Source of the DNA: Streptomyces beihaiensis
Lineage (GTDB): Bacteria; Actinomycetota; Actinomycetes; Streptomycetales; Streptomycetaceae
Assembly (NCBI RefSeq): GCF_026274175.1
Contig: NZ_JAPHNL010000305.1
Span: forward strand, 1-33,637
Direction: 5' to 3'
Length of the DNA: 33,637 nt
Under the pieces are notes generated by a model. The model ran no database searches. It was not told where the DNA came from and worked only from the letters and a program-made list of their open reading frames with translations. The position numbers were made by a program, and so were the translations under genes. Every line of letters begins with the position of its first letter. The first letter of the stretch is position 1. Positions 14,964 to 24,374 of the stretch are shown here, piece after piece.

Positions 14964-15014
14964 TCCGGGGGACAACATCCCCCGGACCCCCAGCCGACCT
15001 GCGGCCGAAGCCGC
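14964..15014 (-). promoter_or_regulatory. Two stable hairpins in the ppa/dacB divergent region
   Basis: On the minus strand, a GCGGC-TTCG-GCCGC hairpin (15001-15014) carries the extra-stable cUUCGg tetraloop. It is followed by a 9-bp stem (TCCGGGGGA/TCCCCCGGA, 14964-14986) with a 5-nt loop. Both would lie in a ppa leader if transcription starts upstream of 15014. A direct repeat (C/T)GTGACTGG lies at about 14927-14950. Confidence 0.4.
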
Positions 15015-15094
15015 CCGGAAGCGATCGTGCGACGAGGGGCAATGGTTAAGTGTCCCTCACGCAGGTGTGTGATCGCGAAAGGGGCTGGTCCGCG

Positions 15095-16570
15095 GTGCCG
15101 GAGTCGAAGGCTTCGCAGCTGTTGTCGAGGGCGTCGCGGCTCTCGACGAGCGTGGCGAAGGCCAGGACCGGACGGTTCACACTGGGTGCGACGGCGGCGG
15201 GGGCCGCTGTCGCGGTCATCGTGGCCGTCGCGGCCGGACCGTGGGACTCCACGGGTCAGCGTAAGGCCGAGGCGGACCGGGCGGCCGCCTCGGACGGAGG
15301 CCGTGGCACACATCACGGCCACGCGCGCGTGGCGGCGCCCAGCGCCCCGCCCGTCCTGGCCGCTCCCGGCGCCTCGGCGCCCGACCCGTCCACGGCCGCC
15401 CTGGCCGACGTGCTCGACCCGCTCCTGAACGCCCCGGCCCTCGGCCGGCGCCGCTCGGCCGTGGTCCTGGACGCCGCCACCGGCAAGCGGCTCTTCGGCA
15501 AGGACGCGGACGACGCCCACATCCCGGCGTCCACGACCAAACTGGCCACCGCCACCGCCGCCCTGACCGCGCTCGGCCCCGACCACCGCCTCACCACCCG
15601 CACCGCCCTGGAGAAGGACTCCGGCGAGCTCGTCCTGATCGGCGGCGGCGACCCCACGCTCACCGCCCGCAAAACGAACCCGTACGGCGCCGCCAGCCTG
15701 CGCACCCTCGCCGACGAGACCGCGAAGCGGCTCAAGCGCGACGGCACCACCTCGGTCACCCTCACGTACGACACGTCGCTGTACTCGGGACCGCTCCTGC
15801 ACCCGATCGGCCCCAACGAGAACCTCGCCCCGGTCAGCGCCCTCATGGCCGACGAGGGCCGCCTCGACGGCTCGGACAGCGGGCCCGCCTCCCGGCAGAA
15901 GGACCCGGCCCGGGAGGCGGCCAGGAAGTTCGCCGCTCTCCTGCACGCGCGCGGCATCGGCACCAAGGGCGCGATCGCCCCCGGCAAGGCGTCCGGGCGG
16001 GCCGAGGACGTCGCGAAGGTGACGTCACCGCCGCTGTCCGCCGTGGTCGAGCGGATGCTGACGCACAGCGACAACGACATCGCCGAGGCCCTGGCCCGGC
16101 AGGTCGCCGTCGCCGACCACGAGAGGCACGACTTCGACGGCGCGGGCCGGGCCGTCAAGAAGCAGCTCGACAAGCTCGGCCTGCCGCTGACCGCCACCCA
16201 CTTCGCCGACGGCAGTGGCCTCGACCGCGCCGACAAGGTCACCGCCGACCTGCTCACCCGCATCCTCGCGGCCGCCGCGTCGCCCGAGCGGCCCGAGCTG
16301 CGCCCGATCCTCACCGGCCTGCCCGTCGCCCGCTTCACCGGAACCCTCGCGCACCGCTACGAGGACCCCGCCGACGCGTCCGGCACGGGCCTGGTCCGCG
16401 CCAAGACCGGCACCCTGACCGGCGTGAACACCCTCGCGGGCACGGTCGTCGACGCGGACGGCCGGCTCCTCGTCTTCGCGTTCCTGACCGAGGGTGCCCC
16501 CGGCTGGCACACCGCCGAGGCCGGGCTCGACCGCCTCGCGGCGGCCGTCGCCAACTGCGGCTGCCGGTAG
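15095..16570 (+). CDS. dacB: D-alanyl-D-alanine carboxypeptidase/endopeptidase (PBP4, family S13)
   Basis: A 491-residue penicillin-binding protein that trims peptidoglycan stem peptides outside the membrane. The catalytic motifs are in order and complete: S146-T-T-K149 (PASTTKL), S325-D-N327 ([11 protein letters not shown]) and K437-T-G439 ([10 protein letters not shown]). A membrane anchor or uncleaved signal spans about residues 29-48, followed by an Ala/Pro-rich linker. The GTG at 15095 has AAAGGGG about 10 nt upstream; a GTG at 15050 would add 15 atypical residues. In mycobacteria the same gene lies between ppa and the metalloprotease gene, as here. Confidence 0.93.
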   Translation: MPESKASQLLSRASRLSTSVAKARTGRFTLGATAAGAAVAVIVAVAAGPWDSTGQRKAEADRAAASDGGRGTHHGHARVAAPSAPPVLAAPGASAPDPSTAALADVLDPLLNAPALGRRRSAVVLDAATGKRLFGKDADDAHIPASTTKLATATAALTALGPDHRLTTRTALEKDSGELVLIGGGDPTLTARKTNPYGAASLRTLADETAKRLKRDGTTSVTLTYDTSLYSGPLLHPIGPNENLAPVSALMADEGRLDGSDSGPASRQKDPAREAARKFAALLHARGIGTKGAIAPGKASGRAEDVAKVTSPPLSAVVERMLTHSDNDIAEALARQVAVADHERHDFDGAGRAVKKQLDKLGLPLTATHFADGSGLDRADKVTADLLTRILAAAASPERPELRPILTGLPVARFTGTLAHRYEDPADASGTGLVRAKTGTLTGVNTLAGTVVDADGRLLVFAFLTEGAPGWHTAEAGLDRLAAAVANCGCR

Positions 16571-16636
16571 TGCGACCTGCCTCACGCGAGGACGCGGCCC
16601 TCTTCACGCGAGGAGCCGAGCACGTACCGTTGACCC

Positions 16637-17785
16637 ATGACGAGCATCGGTGGTGCTGCATCTTCGGGGATGGTCGACTGGAACCTCGCGGTGGCGACCG
16701 CGACCCGACTCGTACGACCAGGCCCGGAGGTGAGCCGGGACGAGGCGCGAGCCGTCGTCACGGAGCTGCGCCGCCACGCCAAGGCATCCGAGGAGCACGT
16801 GCGCGCGTACACGCACATGGGCGGCGACGAGGCGCACGACACCCCGGTCCTCGTCGTCGACCGGCCCGGCTGGGTGCGGGCCAACGTCGCGGGGTTCCGC
16901 GAGGTGCTGGCCCCCCTCCTGGAGAAGATGGAGCAGCGGCGCGGCAGCGGCCCCGGGCCCGCGGTCCTCAGCGCGGTCGGCGGCAAGGTGACCGGCGTCG
17001 AACTGGGCATGCTCCTGTCGTTCCTGTCCTCCCGCGTGCTCGGGCAGTACGAGACCTTCGCCCCCGCCACCCGCGACCTGCCCGCGGCGCCGGACGGCGG
17101 CGGGCGGCTGCTGCTCGTCGCGCCGAACATCGTGCACGTGGAGCGCGAACTCGACGTGGCGCCGCACGACTTCCGGCTCTGGGTCTGCCTGCACGAGGAG
17201 ACCCACCGCACCCAGTTCTCGGCCGTGCCCTGGCTGCGCGACCACCTGGAGGGCGAAATCCAGTCGTTCCTCGCCGAGACCGAGGTCGACCCGATGACGT
17301 TCCTGGAACGCTTCAGGGAGGCCGCGCAGTCGCTCGCGGGCGGGCGCCCCGAGGGCGAGGAGAACGACGGCGGGCGCTCCCTGGTCGAACTGGTGCAGAC
17401 ACCCGCGCAGCGCGAGATCCTCGCCCGGCTCACCGCCGTCATGTCGCTCCTGGAGGGCCACGCCGACTTCGTGATGGACGGGGTGGGCCCCGCCGTCGTG
17501 CCGTCGGTGGCGGAGATCAGGGAGAAATTCCAGCAGCGCAGGCAGCGTGGCGCCTCACGGCTCGACCAGGCGCTGCGCAAGCTCCTCGGCCTCGACGCCA
17601 AGCTGCGCCAGTACCGTGACGGCGAACGCTTCGTCCGCGCGGTCGTCGACCAGGTCGGCATGGACGGCTTCAACCGCGTGTGGACCTCGCCGAACACCCT
17701 CCCGACCAAGGCGGAGATCGCCAAACCGGCGGACTGGGTCGCGCGGGTGCACAACAAGACAGATGGCGCTCACGGAGCTCCGTAG
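16637..17785 (+). CDS. Zincin-like metallopeptidase (DUF2342 family)
   Basis: A 382-residue protein with H186-E-E-T-H190 in VCLHEETHRTQF, a zincin HExxH motif. A glutamate in LLEGHADFVMD (Glu273, with His275) is a candidate third ligand. The family is widespread in actinobacteria and has been annotated as 'coenzyme F420 biosynthesis-associated', but its substrate is unknown to me. No signal peptide is seen, so it probably acts in the cytoplasm. The ATG at 16637 lies 6 bp after TACCGT, with no close ribosome site, so the transcript may be leaderless. It sits between dacB and tilS, a conserved actinobacterial position. Confidence 0.88.
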   Translation: MTSIGGAASSGMVDWNLAVATATRLVRPGPEVSRDEARAVVTELRRHAKASEEHVRAYTHMGGDEAHDTPVLVVDRPGWVRANVAGFREVLAPLLEKMEQRRGSGPGPAVLSAVGGKVTGVELGMLLSFLSSRVLGQYETFAPATRDLPAAPDGGGRLLLVAPNIVHVERELDVAPHDFRLWVCLHEETHRTQFSAVPWLRDHLEGEIQSFLAETEVDPMTFLERFREAAQSLAGGRPEGEENDGGRSLVELVQTPAQREILARLTAVMSLLEGHADFVMDGVGPAVVPSVAEIREKFQQRRQRGASRLDQALRKLLGLDAKLRQYRDGERFVRAVVDQVGMDGFNRVWTSPNTLPTKAEIAKPADWVARVHNKTDGAHGAP

Positions 17786-17786
17786 G

Positions 17787-17847
17787 GCACGCCCAAAATT
17801 GCTCAGGATCACCCATCCGAGGGACCGTGGGCCCGGGGTGGGCGTGC
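17787..17847 (+). terminator. Long-range inverted repeat between the metallopeptidase and tilS
   Basis: GCACGCCCA (17787-17795) and TGGGCGTGC (17839-17847) are perfect 9-bp arms around a 43-nt loop, starting two bases after the metallopeptidase stop. It may be a weak terminator or processing site. The remaining 116 bp before tilS presumably carries the tilS promoter, which I cannot place. Confidence 0.35.
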
Positions 17848-17963
17848 AATGCTCGGGTATCGGCTCGGCTCTGTCACCATCGACACACTCTGCGTGACCG
17901 AAATCACCGAGTCGACGTTGAGTGCCCCGAACCCCCCGGACAACGTCATGAAGGGAACCGGAC

Positions 17964-19022
17964 ATGGGTCCCCATCCTGCGGTCGCGGCGATACGCCTGG
18001 CGGTCCGCCGCGTCCTCCACGACCTCCTCAACGAGAACCCCGAACCCCCCGCCGGTGAGCGGCCACTGGTCCTCGTCGCCTGCTCCGGCGGCGCCGACTC
18101 CATGGCGCTCGCCTCCGCCCTGGCCTTCGAAGCCCCCAAACTGGGCGTCCGCGCGGGCGGCATCACCGTCGACCACGGCCTGCAGCCCGGCTCCGACGCC
18201 CGCGCCGAGGACGTCGTGCTGCGCATGAGCGCGCTCGGCCTCGCCCCCGCCGAGTCCGTCGCCGTCCAAGTGGGCCGCGCATCGGACAGGGCGGCGCATG
18301 GCGCCTCCTATACGGGCGGTGGTGGGCGACGGGTGGGACCCGAGGCCGCCGCCCGCGACGCCCGGTACGCCGCCCTCGACGAAGCCGCCGACCGCCTCGG
18401 CGCCACCGCGGTGCTGCTCGGCCACACCCGCGACGACCAGGCCGAGACCGTGCTGCTCGGCCTCGCCCGCGGCTCCGGCATCCGCTCCCTGTCGGGAATG
18501 GCCGCCGTCTCAGGGGCCGACGGCCGCTACCGGCGCCCGTTCCTGCTCCTGGACCGCCAGACCGCCCGCAAGGCATGCCTCGTCCAGCACCTGCCCGTGT
18601 GGGACGACCCACACAACACCGACCCCGCCTTCACCCGCTCGCGCCTGCGCCACGAGGGCCTGCCCGCCCTGGAGAAGGCGCTCGGCAAGGGCGTCGTCGA
18701 GGCGCTCGCCCGCACCGCCCAGCTGTCCCGCGACGACGCCGACGCCCTGGACGCCTGGGCCGCGCAGGCCGCCGCCTCCGTACGGGACGCGGCCGGGCTC
18801 CTCGAATGCGCCAAGCTGTACGCGCTGCCGCCCGCCGTGCGCCGCCGCATCCTGCGCAGGGCCGCCATCGAGGCGGGCGCCCCGGCCGGCGCGCTCTTCG
18901 CCCGGCACATCGAGGAAGTGGACCGCCTGATCACCGGCTGGCGGGGCCAGGGCGAGATCAATCTCCCCGGCCGGGTCGTCGCCCAGCGGCAGGGTGGCAG
19001 ACTGGTCATCCGGCAAGGCTGA
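17964..19022 (+). CDS. tilS: tRNA(Ile)-lysidine synthase
   Basis: A 352-residue enzyme that uses ATP to attach lysine to C34 of the CAU-anticodon tRNA-Ile, so that it reads AUA. The N-type ATP pyrophosphatase P-loop SGGADS is at 41-46, followed by [10 protein letters not shown] and the [20 protein letters not shown] block. The C-terminal half has the helical TilS domain ([23 protein letters not shown]). The ATG at 17964 has GAAGGGA 7 nt upstream. About 21 residues at 105-125 ([20 protein letters not shown]...) interrupt the usual [12 protein letters not shown] segment and look inserted. The stop is 43 bp before hpt. Confidence 0.93.
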   Translation: MGPHPAVAAIRLAVRRVLHDLLNENPEPPAGERPLVLVACSGGADSMALASALAFEAPKLGVRAGGITVDHGLQPGSDARAEDVVLRMSALGLAPAESVAVQVGRASDRAAHGASYTGGGGRRVGPEAAARDARYAALDEAADRLGATAVLLGHTRDDQAETVLLGLARGSGIRSLSGMAAVSGADGRYRRPFLLLDRQTARKACLVQHLPVWDDPHNTDPAFTRSRLRHEGLPALEKALGKGVVEALARTAQLSRDDADALDAWAAQAAASVRDAAGLLECAKLYALPPAVRRRILRRAAIEAGAPAGALFARHIEEVDRLITGWRGQGEINLPGRVVAQRQGGRLVIRQG

Positions 19023-19065
19023 CGAGCGACGCACGTCGCGGTGGCCGGTGGGACGACCGAAAGTG

Positions 19066-19626
19066 ATGCGGGTGGACGCGAAAGACATGGGCACCGACCT
19101 CGAGTCGGTGCTCGTCACCAAGGAAGAGATCGACGCGAAGCTGGCCGAGCTGGCCGCGAAGATCGACGCGGAGTACGCGGGCAAGGACCTGCTCATCGTC
19201 GGTGTCCTCAAGGGCGCCGTGATGGTGATGGCGGACCTGGCGCGCGCCCTGTCCACCCCGGTCACGATGGACTGGATGGCGGTGTCGTCGTACGGCGCGG
19301 GCACCCAGTCCTCCGGTGTCGTACGGATCCTCAAGGACCTCGACACCGACATCAAGGGCAAGCACGTCCTGATCGTCGAGGACATCATCGACTCCGGCCT
19401 GACCCTGTCCTGGCTGCTCACCAACCTCGGTTCGCGTGAGCCCACCTCCCTGGAGGTGTGCACGCTGCTGCGCAAGCCGGAGGCGGCCAAGGTCGACATC
19501 GACGTCAAGTGGGTCGGGTTCGACATCCCCAACGAGTTCGTGGTCGGCTACGGCCTCGACTACGCGGAGAAGTACCGGAACCTTCCGTTCGTCGGCACGC
19601 TCGCGCCGCACGTCTACGGCGGCTGA
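19066..19626 (+). CDS. hpt: Hypoxanthine phosphoribosyltransferase
   Basis: A 186-residue purine salvage enzyme that makes IMP or GMP from hypoxanthine or guanine and PRPP. The PRPP-binding loop [11 protein letters not shown] is intact, as are [17 protein letters not shown] and the flexible-loop region [15 protein letters not shown]. The C-terminal [15 protein letters not shown] is typical. The ATG at 19066 gives [12 protein letters not shown] at 19063 and ATG at 19087 are alternatives, and the ribosome site is weak. It is followed by a hairpin terminator and then ftsH. Confidence 0.94.
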   Translation: MRVDAKDMGTDLESVLVTKEEIDAKLAELAAKIDAEYAGKDLLIVGVLKGAVMVMADLARALSTPVTMDWMAVSSYGAGTQSSGVVRILKDLDTDIKGKHVLIVEDIIDSGLTLSWLLTNLGSREPTSLEVCTLLRKPEAAKVDIDVKWVGFDIPNEFVVGYGLDYAEKYRNLPFVGTLAPHVYGG

Positions 19627-19641
19627 GCGGCCGGACGGCGG

Positions 19642-19670
19642 CGGCGGGAACCCTCAGGGCCCTCCCGCCG
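19642..19670 (+). terminator. Hairpin terminator after hpt
   Basis: CGGCGGGA (19642-19649) and TCCCGCCG (19663-19670) pair across 13 nt that contain a small CCC/GGG stem. It lies 16 bp after the hpt stop and has no T-run. Confidence 0.5.
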
Positions 19671-19740
19671 TTGGAGCATGCGAAGGCCAGATTGTCGGTC
19701 GTCCCCTGCCGCCTCGGGTGACAATGCTGGGGTACCGTCC

Positions 19741-19797
19741 GAAGAACAGTTCTTCAAACAGCTTCAAAAGCTTCCAGCTTCAAAGCTTCAAACAGCC
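19741..19797 (+). promoter_or_regulatory. A+T-rich, repeat-structured leader of ftsH
   Basis: A perfect inverted repeat GAAGAAC-A-GTTCTTC (19741-19755) runs into a pair of direct repeats, CAGCTTCAAAAGCTTC (19759-19774) and CAGCTTCAAAGCTTC (19775-19789). CTTCAAACAG occurs at both ends of the block. The composition is far poorer in G+C than its surroundings. It does not match the HspR site (CTTGAGT-N7-ACTCAAG) or CIRCE as I know them. Confidence 0.5.
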
Positions 19798-19847
19798 TTA
19801 TCAAACTCACTATGGCAGGAGGGACGGGGCGGCACCGCTCCGTATGG

Positions 19848-21863
19848 ATGGACGTGAAGCGATACTTCCGTGGGCCGGTCATGTGGATCGTGCTGGCCGT
19901 CCTTGCCGTGGTCGTGTTGATGCAGGTCGTCGGCTCGTCCGGTGGCTACAAGACGGTGGACACCGGCCAGGTCATTCAGGCCATCGACCAGAACAAGGTC
20001 CAGCAAGCCAAGGTCACCACCGGTGACGAGAACACCATCAAGGTCCAGCTGAAGTCCGGCCAGAAGGTCCAGGGCTCCAGCAAGATCCAGGCGAGCTACA
20101 TCGGCGACCAGGGCGTCGACGTGGCCAAGGATCTGCAGGCCAAGTACGAGAGCAAGCAGATCCCCGACGGGTACACCGTCTCCCCGTCGAAGCAGAACCC
20201 CTTCGTGGGCATCCTGCTGTCGCTGCTGCCCTTCGTCCTGATCGTCGTCGTCTTCCTGTTCCTGATGAACCAGATGCAGGGCGGCGGCTCCCGGGTGATG
20301 AACTTCGGGAAGTCGAAGGCCAAGCTGATCACCAAGGACACCCCCAAGACGACGTTCTCCGACGTCGCGGGCTCGGACGAGGCCGTCGAGGAGCTCCACG
20401 AGATCAAGGAGTTCCTGCAGGAGCCGGCCAAGTTCCAGGCCGTCGGCGCCAAGATCCCCAAGGGCGTGCTGCTGTACGGCCCGCCCGGTACCGGTAAGAC
20501 GCTCCTCGCGCGCGCCGTCGCCGGTGAGGCCGGGGTGCCGTTCTACTCGATCTCGGGTTCCGACTTCGTCGAGATGTTCGTCGGTGTCGGCGCCTCCCGT
20601 GTCCGCGACCTGTTCGAGCAGGCCAAGGCCAACGCCCCGGCGATCGTCTTCGTCGACGAGATCGACGCGGTCGGCCGCCACCGCGGCGCCGGCCTCGGCG
20701 GCGGTCACGACGAGCGCGAGCAGACGCTCAACCAGCTGCTCGTCGAGATGGACGGCTTCGACGTCAAGGGCGGCGTGATCCTCATCGCCGCGACCAACCG
20801 GCCCGACATCCTCGACCCGGCTCTCCTGCGGCCCGGCCGCTTCGACCGGCAGATCGCGGTCGACCGCCCGGACATGCAGGGCCGTCTGGAGATCCTCAAG
20901 GTTCACCAGAAGGGCAAGCCGGTCGCGCCCGACGTCGACCTGTCGGCCGTCGCGCGCCGCACCCCGGGCTTCACGGGTGCCGATCTGTCCAACGTCCTGA
21001 ACGAGGCCGCGCTCCTGACGGCCCGCTCGGACAAGAAGCTGATCGACAACCAGATGCTCGACGAGGCGATCGACCGTGTGGTCGCGGGCCCGCAGAAGCG
21101 GACCCGGATCATGTCGGACAAGGAGAAGAAGATCACCGCGTACCACGAGGGCGGCCACGCCCTGGTCGCGGCGGCCTCACCGAACTCCGACCCGGTCCAC
21201 AAGATCACGATCCTCTCCCGCGGCCGCGCCCTCGGCTACACGATGGTGCTCCCGGACGAGGACAAGTACTCCACCACGCGCAACGAGATGCTCGACCAGC
21301 TCGCCTACATGCTGGGCGGCCGCGCGGCGGAGGAGCTCGTCTTCCACGACCCGACGACGGGTGCCGCGAACGACATCGAGAAGGCCACGTCCACGGCCCG
21401 CGCGATGGTCACGCAGTACGGCATGACCGAGCGGCTCGGCGCGATCAAGTTCGGCGGCGACAACACCGAGCCGTTCCTCGGCCGGGAGATGGCGCACCAG
21501 CGCGACTACTCGGAAGAGGTCGCCGCGCTCGTCGACGAAGAGGTCAAGAAGCTCATCGAGACCGCGCACAACGAGGCGTGGGAGATCCTCGTCGAGAACC
21601 GTGACGTCCTCGACAACCTGGTTCTGGCCCTCCTGGAGAAGGAGACGCTGAACAAGGAGCAGATCGCCGAGATCTTCGCCCCGATCGTCAAGCGCCCGGC
21701 CCGCCCCGCGTGGACCGGCTCCGCCCGCCGCACCCCCTCGACCCGACCGCCGGTGCTCTCCCCCCGGGAGCTGTCCCTGACGAACGGGGCGAACGGGTCG
21801 GCGACCAACGCCATCGAGTCCTCCCCGGTCGACATGGCGAAGGACGACCAGACCGAGAGCTGA
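19848..21863 (+). CDS. ftsH: ATP-dependent zinc metalloprotease FtsH
   Basis: A 671-residue membrane AAA+ protease that extracts and degrades membrane and cytoplasmic proteins as a hexamer. Membrane helix 1 is at about 11-28 and helix 2 at about 119-141. Walker A GPPGTGKT is at 211-218, Walker B IVFVDE at 266-271, and the second region of homology [20 protein letters not shown] at 315-334. The zinc motif is H433-E-G-G-H437, with third ligand Asp509 in TGAANDIEK. The C-terminus is a disordered Pro/Ser/Asn-rich tail. I prefer the ATG at 19848 ([10 protein letters not shown]), as in homologues; an ATG at 19812 adds 12 residues. Neither has a well-placed ribosome site. Confidence 0.96.
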   Translation: MDVKRYFRGPVMWIVLAVLAVVVLMQVVGSSGGYKTVDTGQVIQAIDQNKVQQAKVTTGDENTIKVQLKSGQKVQGSSKIQASYIGDQGVDVAKDLQAKYESKQIPDGYTVSPSKQNPFVGILLSLLPFVLIVVVFLFLMNQMQGGGSRVMNFGKSKAKLITKDTPKTTFSDVAGSDEAVEELHEIKEFLQEPAKFQAVGAKIPKGVLLYGPPGTGKTLLARAVAGEAGVPFYSISGSDFVEMFVGVGASRVRDLFEQAKANAPAIVFVDEIDAVGRHRGAGLGGGHDEREQTLNQLLVEMDGFDVKGGVILIAATNRPDILDPALLRPGRFDRQIAVDRPDMQGRLEILKVHQKGKPVAPDVDLSAVARRTPGFTGADLSNVLNEAALLTARSDKKLIDNQMLDEAIDRVVAGPQKRTRIMSDKEKKITAYHEGGHALVAAASPNSDPVHKITILSRGRALGYTMVLPDEDKYSTTRNEMLDQLAYMLGGRAAEELVFHDPTTGAANDIEKATSTARAMVTQYGMTERLGAIKFGGDNTEPFLGREMAHQRDYSEEVAALVDEEVKKLIETAHNEAWEILVENRDVLDNLVLALLEKETLNKEQIAEIFAPIVKRPARPAWTGSARRTPSTRPPVLSPRELSLTNGANGSATNAIESSPVDMAKDDQTES

Positions 21864-21922
21864 CGCCGCCCGGCGCTCGGCACCCGGTGCCCGGCGTCGT
21901 CCCGGCAGGCCCCGGAATGCAG

Positions 21923-21964
21923 GCCGCGTCCCCCACGCTTTACGGTGTGGGGGACGCGGCTTTT
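21923..21964 (+). terminator. Strong intrinsic terminator after ftsH
   Basis: Perfect 14-bp arms (GCCGCGTCCCCCAC and GTGGGGGACGCGGC) around a 10-nt loop, followed by TTTT. This is the clearest intrinsic terminator in the window. It lies 59 bp after the ftsH stop and 61 bp before folE, so the fol genes probably have their own promoter or depend on readthrough. Confidence 0.85.
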
Positions 21965-22025
21965 GCGTCCCCGCGAGCGCACGCGCACCATGCGCGGCGC
22001 GGGTGAGACGAGGAAGAGGCACCAG

Positions 22026-22631
22026 ATGACCGACCCGGTGACGCTGGACGGCGAGGGCTCGATCGGCGAGTTCGACGAGAAGCGGGCCGAGAACGCCGTG
22101 CGCGAGCTGCTCATCGCGGTCGGCGAGGACCCCGACCGCGAGGGCCTGCGCGAGACGCCGGGGCGGGTGGCGCGCGCGTACAAGGAGATATTCGCGGGCC
22201 TGTGGCAGCAGCCCGAGGACGTTCTGACGACGACGTTCGACCTCGGTCACGACGAGATGGTGCTGGTCAAGGACATCGAGGTCCTCAGTTCCTGTGAACA
22301 CCACCTCGTCCCGTTCGTCGGCTTCGCGCACGTCGGCTACATCCCGTCCACCGACGGCAAGATCACGGGTCTGTCGAAGCTGGCCCGCCTCGTCGACGTG
22401 TACGCCCGGCGCCCGCAGGTGCAGGAACGACTCACCACGCAGATCGCCGACTCCCTGATGCAGATCCTCGAACCGCGTGGCGTGATCGTGGTCATCGAGT
22501 GCGAGCACATGTGCATGACGATGCGGGGCGTGCGCAAGCCCGGCGCCAAGACCATCACCTCGGCGGTGCGCGGCCAGCTCCGCGACCCCGCCACCCGCCA
22601 GGAGGCCATGAGTCTGATCATGGCCCGCTAG
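22026..22631 (+). CDS. folE: GTP cyclohydrolase I
   Basis: A 201-residue enzyme that converts GTP to 7,8-dihydroneopterin triphosphate, the first step of folate synthesis. The zinc ligands are visible: Cys90 and His93 in LSSCEHH and Cys163 in [11 protein letters not shown]. The conserved [12 protein letters not shown] and [26 protein letters not shown] segments are intact. The ATG at 22026 follows a GAGGAAGAGG purine run ending 6 nt upstream; a longer frame begins before it without support. It is the first gene after the strong terminator and leads the fol group. Confidence 0.96.
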   Translation: MTDPVTLDGEGSIGEFDEKRAENAVRELLIAVGEDPDREGLRETPGRVARAYKEIFAGLWQQPEDVLTTTFDLGHDEMVLVKDIEVLSSCEHHLVPFVGFAHVGYIPSTDGKITGLSKLARLVDVYARRPQVQERLTTQIADSLMQILEPRGVIVVIECEHMCMTMRGVRKPGAKTITSAVRGQLRDPATRQEAMSLIMAR

Positions 22632-22700
22632 GACCTGTCAGAGGCCCGCCGGGCGGCGAGAGGGTGCCTCCCGACGGTGAGAGGGACACCTGCGCGGCTC

Positions 22701-22706
22701 TACGCT
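22701..22706 (+). promoter_or_regulatory. Candidate -10 box for a leaderless folP transcript
   Basis: TACGCT lies 6 bp before the folP ATG (22713). The only purine run, AGAGG, is one base from the ATG and too close to act as a ribosome site. A leaderless start within the fol cluster is therefore plausible. The -35 region is poor. Confidence 0.3.
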
Positions 22707-22712
22707 AGAGGC

Positions 22713-23576
22713 ATGAGCACGTCGCAGGTCCACCGCGGCCACGTAGCCCGCCTTCCCGTCTGGGACCGCTGCGCGGTCATGGGAGTCGTCAATGTGACAC
22801 CGGACTCCTTCTCGGACGGCGGCCGCTGGTTCGACACGACCGCCGCGGTCAAACACGGCCTCGACCTGGTGGCCGAGGGCGCCGACCTGGTCGACGTCGG
22901 CGGCGAGTCCACCCGCCCCGGCGCGACCCGTGTCGACGAGGCGGAGGAGCTCAGGCGCGTCGTCCCCGTCGTGCGGGGCCTGGCCTCCGAGGGCGTCACC
23001 TGCTCCGTGGACACCATGCGCGCCAGCGTCGCCGAGCGGGCCCTCGCGGCGGGCGCCGTGCTCGTCAACGACGTCAGCGGCGGCCTCGCCGACCCGGCGA
23101 TGGTCCCGGTCGTCGCCGCCGCCGGAGCCCCCTTCGTGGTGATGCACTGGCGCGGCTTCCTGGAGGGCGGCAACGTACGCGGCGTCTACGAGGACGTGGT
23201 CGCCGAGGTCGTCGACGAGCTCCACGCGCGTGTGGCGGCGGTCGTCGAGGGCGGCATAGCCCCGGACCACATAGTCGTCGACCCGGGTCTCGGCTTCTCC
23301 AAGGACGCCGGGCACGACCTGGCCCTCCTCGCGCACCTCGACCGGCTGCGGGCGCTCGGCCACCCGGTGCTCGTCGCGGCCTCCCGCAAGCGGTTCCTCG
23401 GCCACGTCCTCGCGGGCGACCAGGGCGCCCCGCCGCCGGCGCGCGAGCGCGACGCCGCCACGGCCGCCGTCTCCGCGATCGCCGCGCACACCGGCGCCTG
23501 GGCGGTGCGCGTCCACGAGGTGCGGGCCACCGCGGACGCCGTGCGGGTCGCCCGCGCCGTGGAAGGGGCCAGGTGA
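22713..23576 (+). CDS. folP: Dihydropteroate synthase
   Basis: A 287-residue TIM-barrel enzyme that joins 6-hydroxymethyl-dihydropterin pyrophosphate and p-aminobenzoate; it is the sulfonamide target. Signature one, MGVVNVTPDSFSDGG, is at 23-37; DVGGESTRPGA follows near 67-77. VVDPGLGFSKD and SRKRFLG complete the active site. The ATG at 22713 lies 81 bp after folE. Its stop overlaps the start of the next gene by 4 bp (GTGA at 23573-23576), which implies translational coupling. Confidence 0.96.
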   Translation: MSTSQVHRGHVARLPVWDRCAVMGVVNVTPDSFSDGGRWFDTTAAVKHGLDLVAEGADLVDVGGESTRPGATRVDEAEELRRVVPVVRGLASEGVTCSVDTMRASVAERALAAGAVLVNDVSGGLADPAMVPVVAAAGAPFVVMHWRGFLEGGNVRGVYEDVVAEVVDELHARVAAVVEGGIAPDHIVVDPGLGFSKDAGHDLALLAHLDRLRALGHPVLVAASRKRFLGHVLAGDQGAPPPARERDAATAAVSAIAAHTGAWAVRVHEVRATADAVRVARAVEGAR

Positions 23577-24163
23577 CCGACGTCGACACCCAGGCCGTGG
23601 ACGCGGCCAATCGCTCCTTCTACGAGGCCCTGGAGCGCGGCGACTTCGAGGAACTGACCTCCTTGTGGCTCGCCCCGGAGGACGCCGACTACTCCTCGTA
23701 CGGCGAGGACACCGACCCCGACGAGATCGAGGACACCTCGATCAGCTGCGTCCACCCGGGCTGGCCCGCGCTGACCGGGCGCGGCGAGGTCCTGCGCTCG
23801 TACGCGCTGATCATGGCGAACACCGAGTACATCCAGTTCTTCCTCACCGACGTGCACATCAGCGTCGTCGCCGACACCGCCCTGGTGACCTGCACGGAGA
23901 ACATTCTCAGCGGCGGCCCGGCCCCCGCGGGCGGCGAGGAGCTGGGCCCGCTGGTCGGCCAGCGCGTGGTCGCCACCAACGTGTTCCGGCGCACCCGCGA
24001 CGGCTGGAAGCTGTGGTCGCACCACGCCTCCCCGGTGTTCGCGGAGACGGACGACGAGTCCGACGACATGGACGGCGGACCGGACGGCGGACCGGACGGC
24101 GGACCGCACGGCGGTCCCGGCGCCGGACCGGGTGACGAGGAAGGCGGCGGGTCACCCGCCTGA
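23573..24163 (+). CDS. NTF2/SnoaL-like fold protein within the fol cluster
   Basis: A 196-residue protein. Residues 1-145 have the NTF2-like cone fold pattern (VDAANRSFYEALERGDFEELTSLW...HPGWPALTGRGEVLRSYA...VVATNVFRRTRDGWKLWSHHASPV). The C-terminal 45 residues are an acidic, Gly/Pro-rich repeat (GGPDGGPDGGPHGGP), encoded by 12-bp repeats at about 24072-24118. The GTG start overlaps the folP stop and follows AAGGGG. Such proteins can be enzymes, ligand binders or scaffolds; no catalytic set can be assigned. Its coupling to folP suggests a link to pterin or PABA handling, which is only inference. Confidence 0.85.
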   Translation: MTDVDTQAVDAANRSFYEALERGDFEELTSLWLAPEDADYSSYGEDTDPDEIEDTSISCVHPGWPALTGRGEVLRSYALIMANTEYIQFFLTDVHISVVADTALVTCTENILSGGPAPAGGEELGPLVGQRVVATNVFRRTRDGWKLWSHHASPVFAETDDESDDMDGGPDGGPDGGPHGGPGAGPGDEEGGGSPA

Positions 24164-24204
24164 GTGGCCGGACGCCGCCGAACGGGCCCTGTGGCCGGGC
24201 GTGT

Positions 24205-24230
24205 GATTGGTCTCATCTCCCTCTGGGTAT
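24205..24230 (+). promoter_or_regulatory. Candidate SigB-type promoter before folB
   Basis: GATT (24205-24208), 16 bp, then GGGTAT (24225-24230). This matches the Streptomyces SigB-group pattern GNNT-N14-16-GGGTA(C/T). It is 145 bp upstream of folB, in the 211-bp gap that breaks the fol cluster. Such short patterns also occur by chance. Confidence 0.35.
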
Positions 24231-24311
24231 GGGCGGCTACCAGCCTCGAACCGTTCTGTCCATAGCCCCCGCGGGCGGGGGATGTCCGTGCTCGCAGGTA
24301 GATTCGAACGA

Positions 24312-24346
24312 GGCCGGCACACCGACCGCACATCGGTGCCCCGGCC
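24312..24346 (+). promoter_or_regulatory. Two-tier hairpin just before folB
   Basis: GGCCGG (24312-24317) pairs with CCGGCC (24341-24346). Inside it, ACCGA (24321-24325) pairs with TCGGT (24333-24337) across a 7-nt loop. It ends 28 nt before the folB start. A CCCCCGC-GG-GCGGGGG inverted repeat lies at 24266-24281. Possible attenuator or terminator after the NTF2-like gene. Confidence 0.4.
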
Positions 24347-24374
24347 GCTACCGACGACTGCAGGAGTGATTCGC

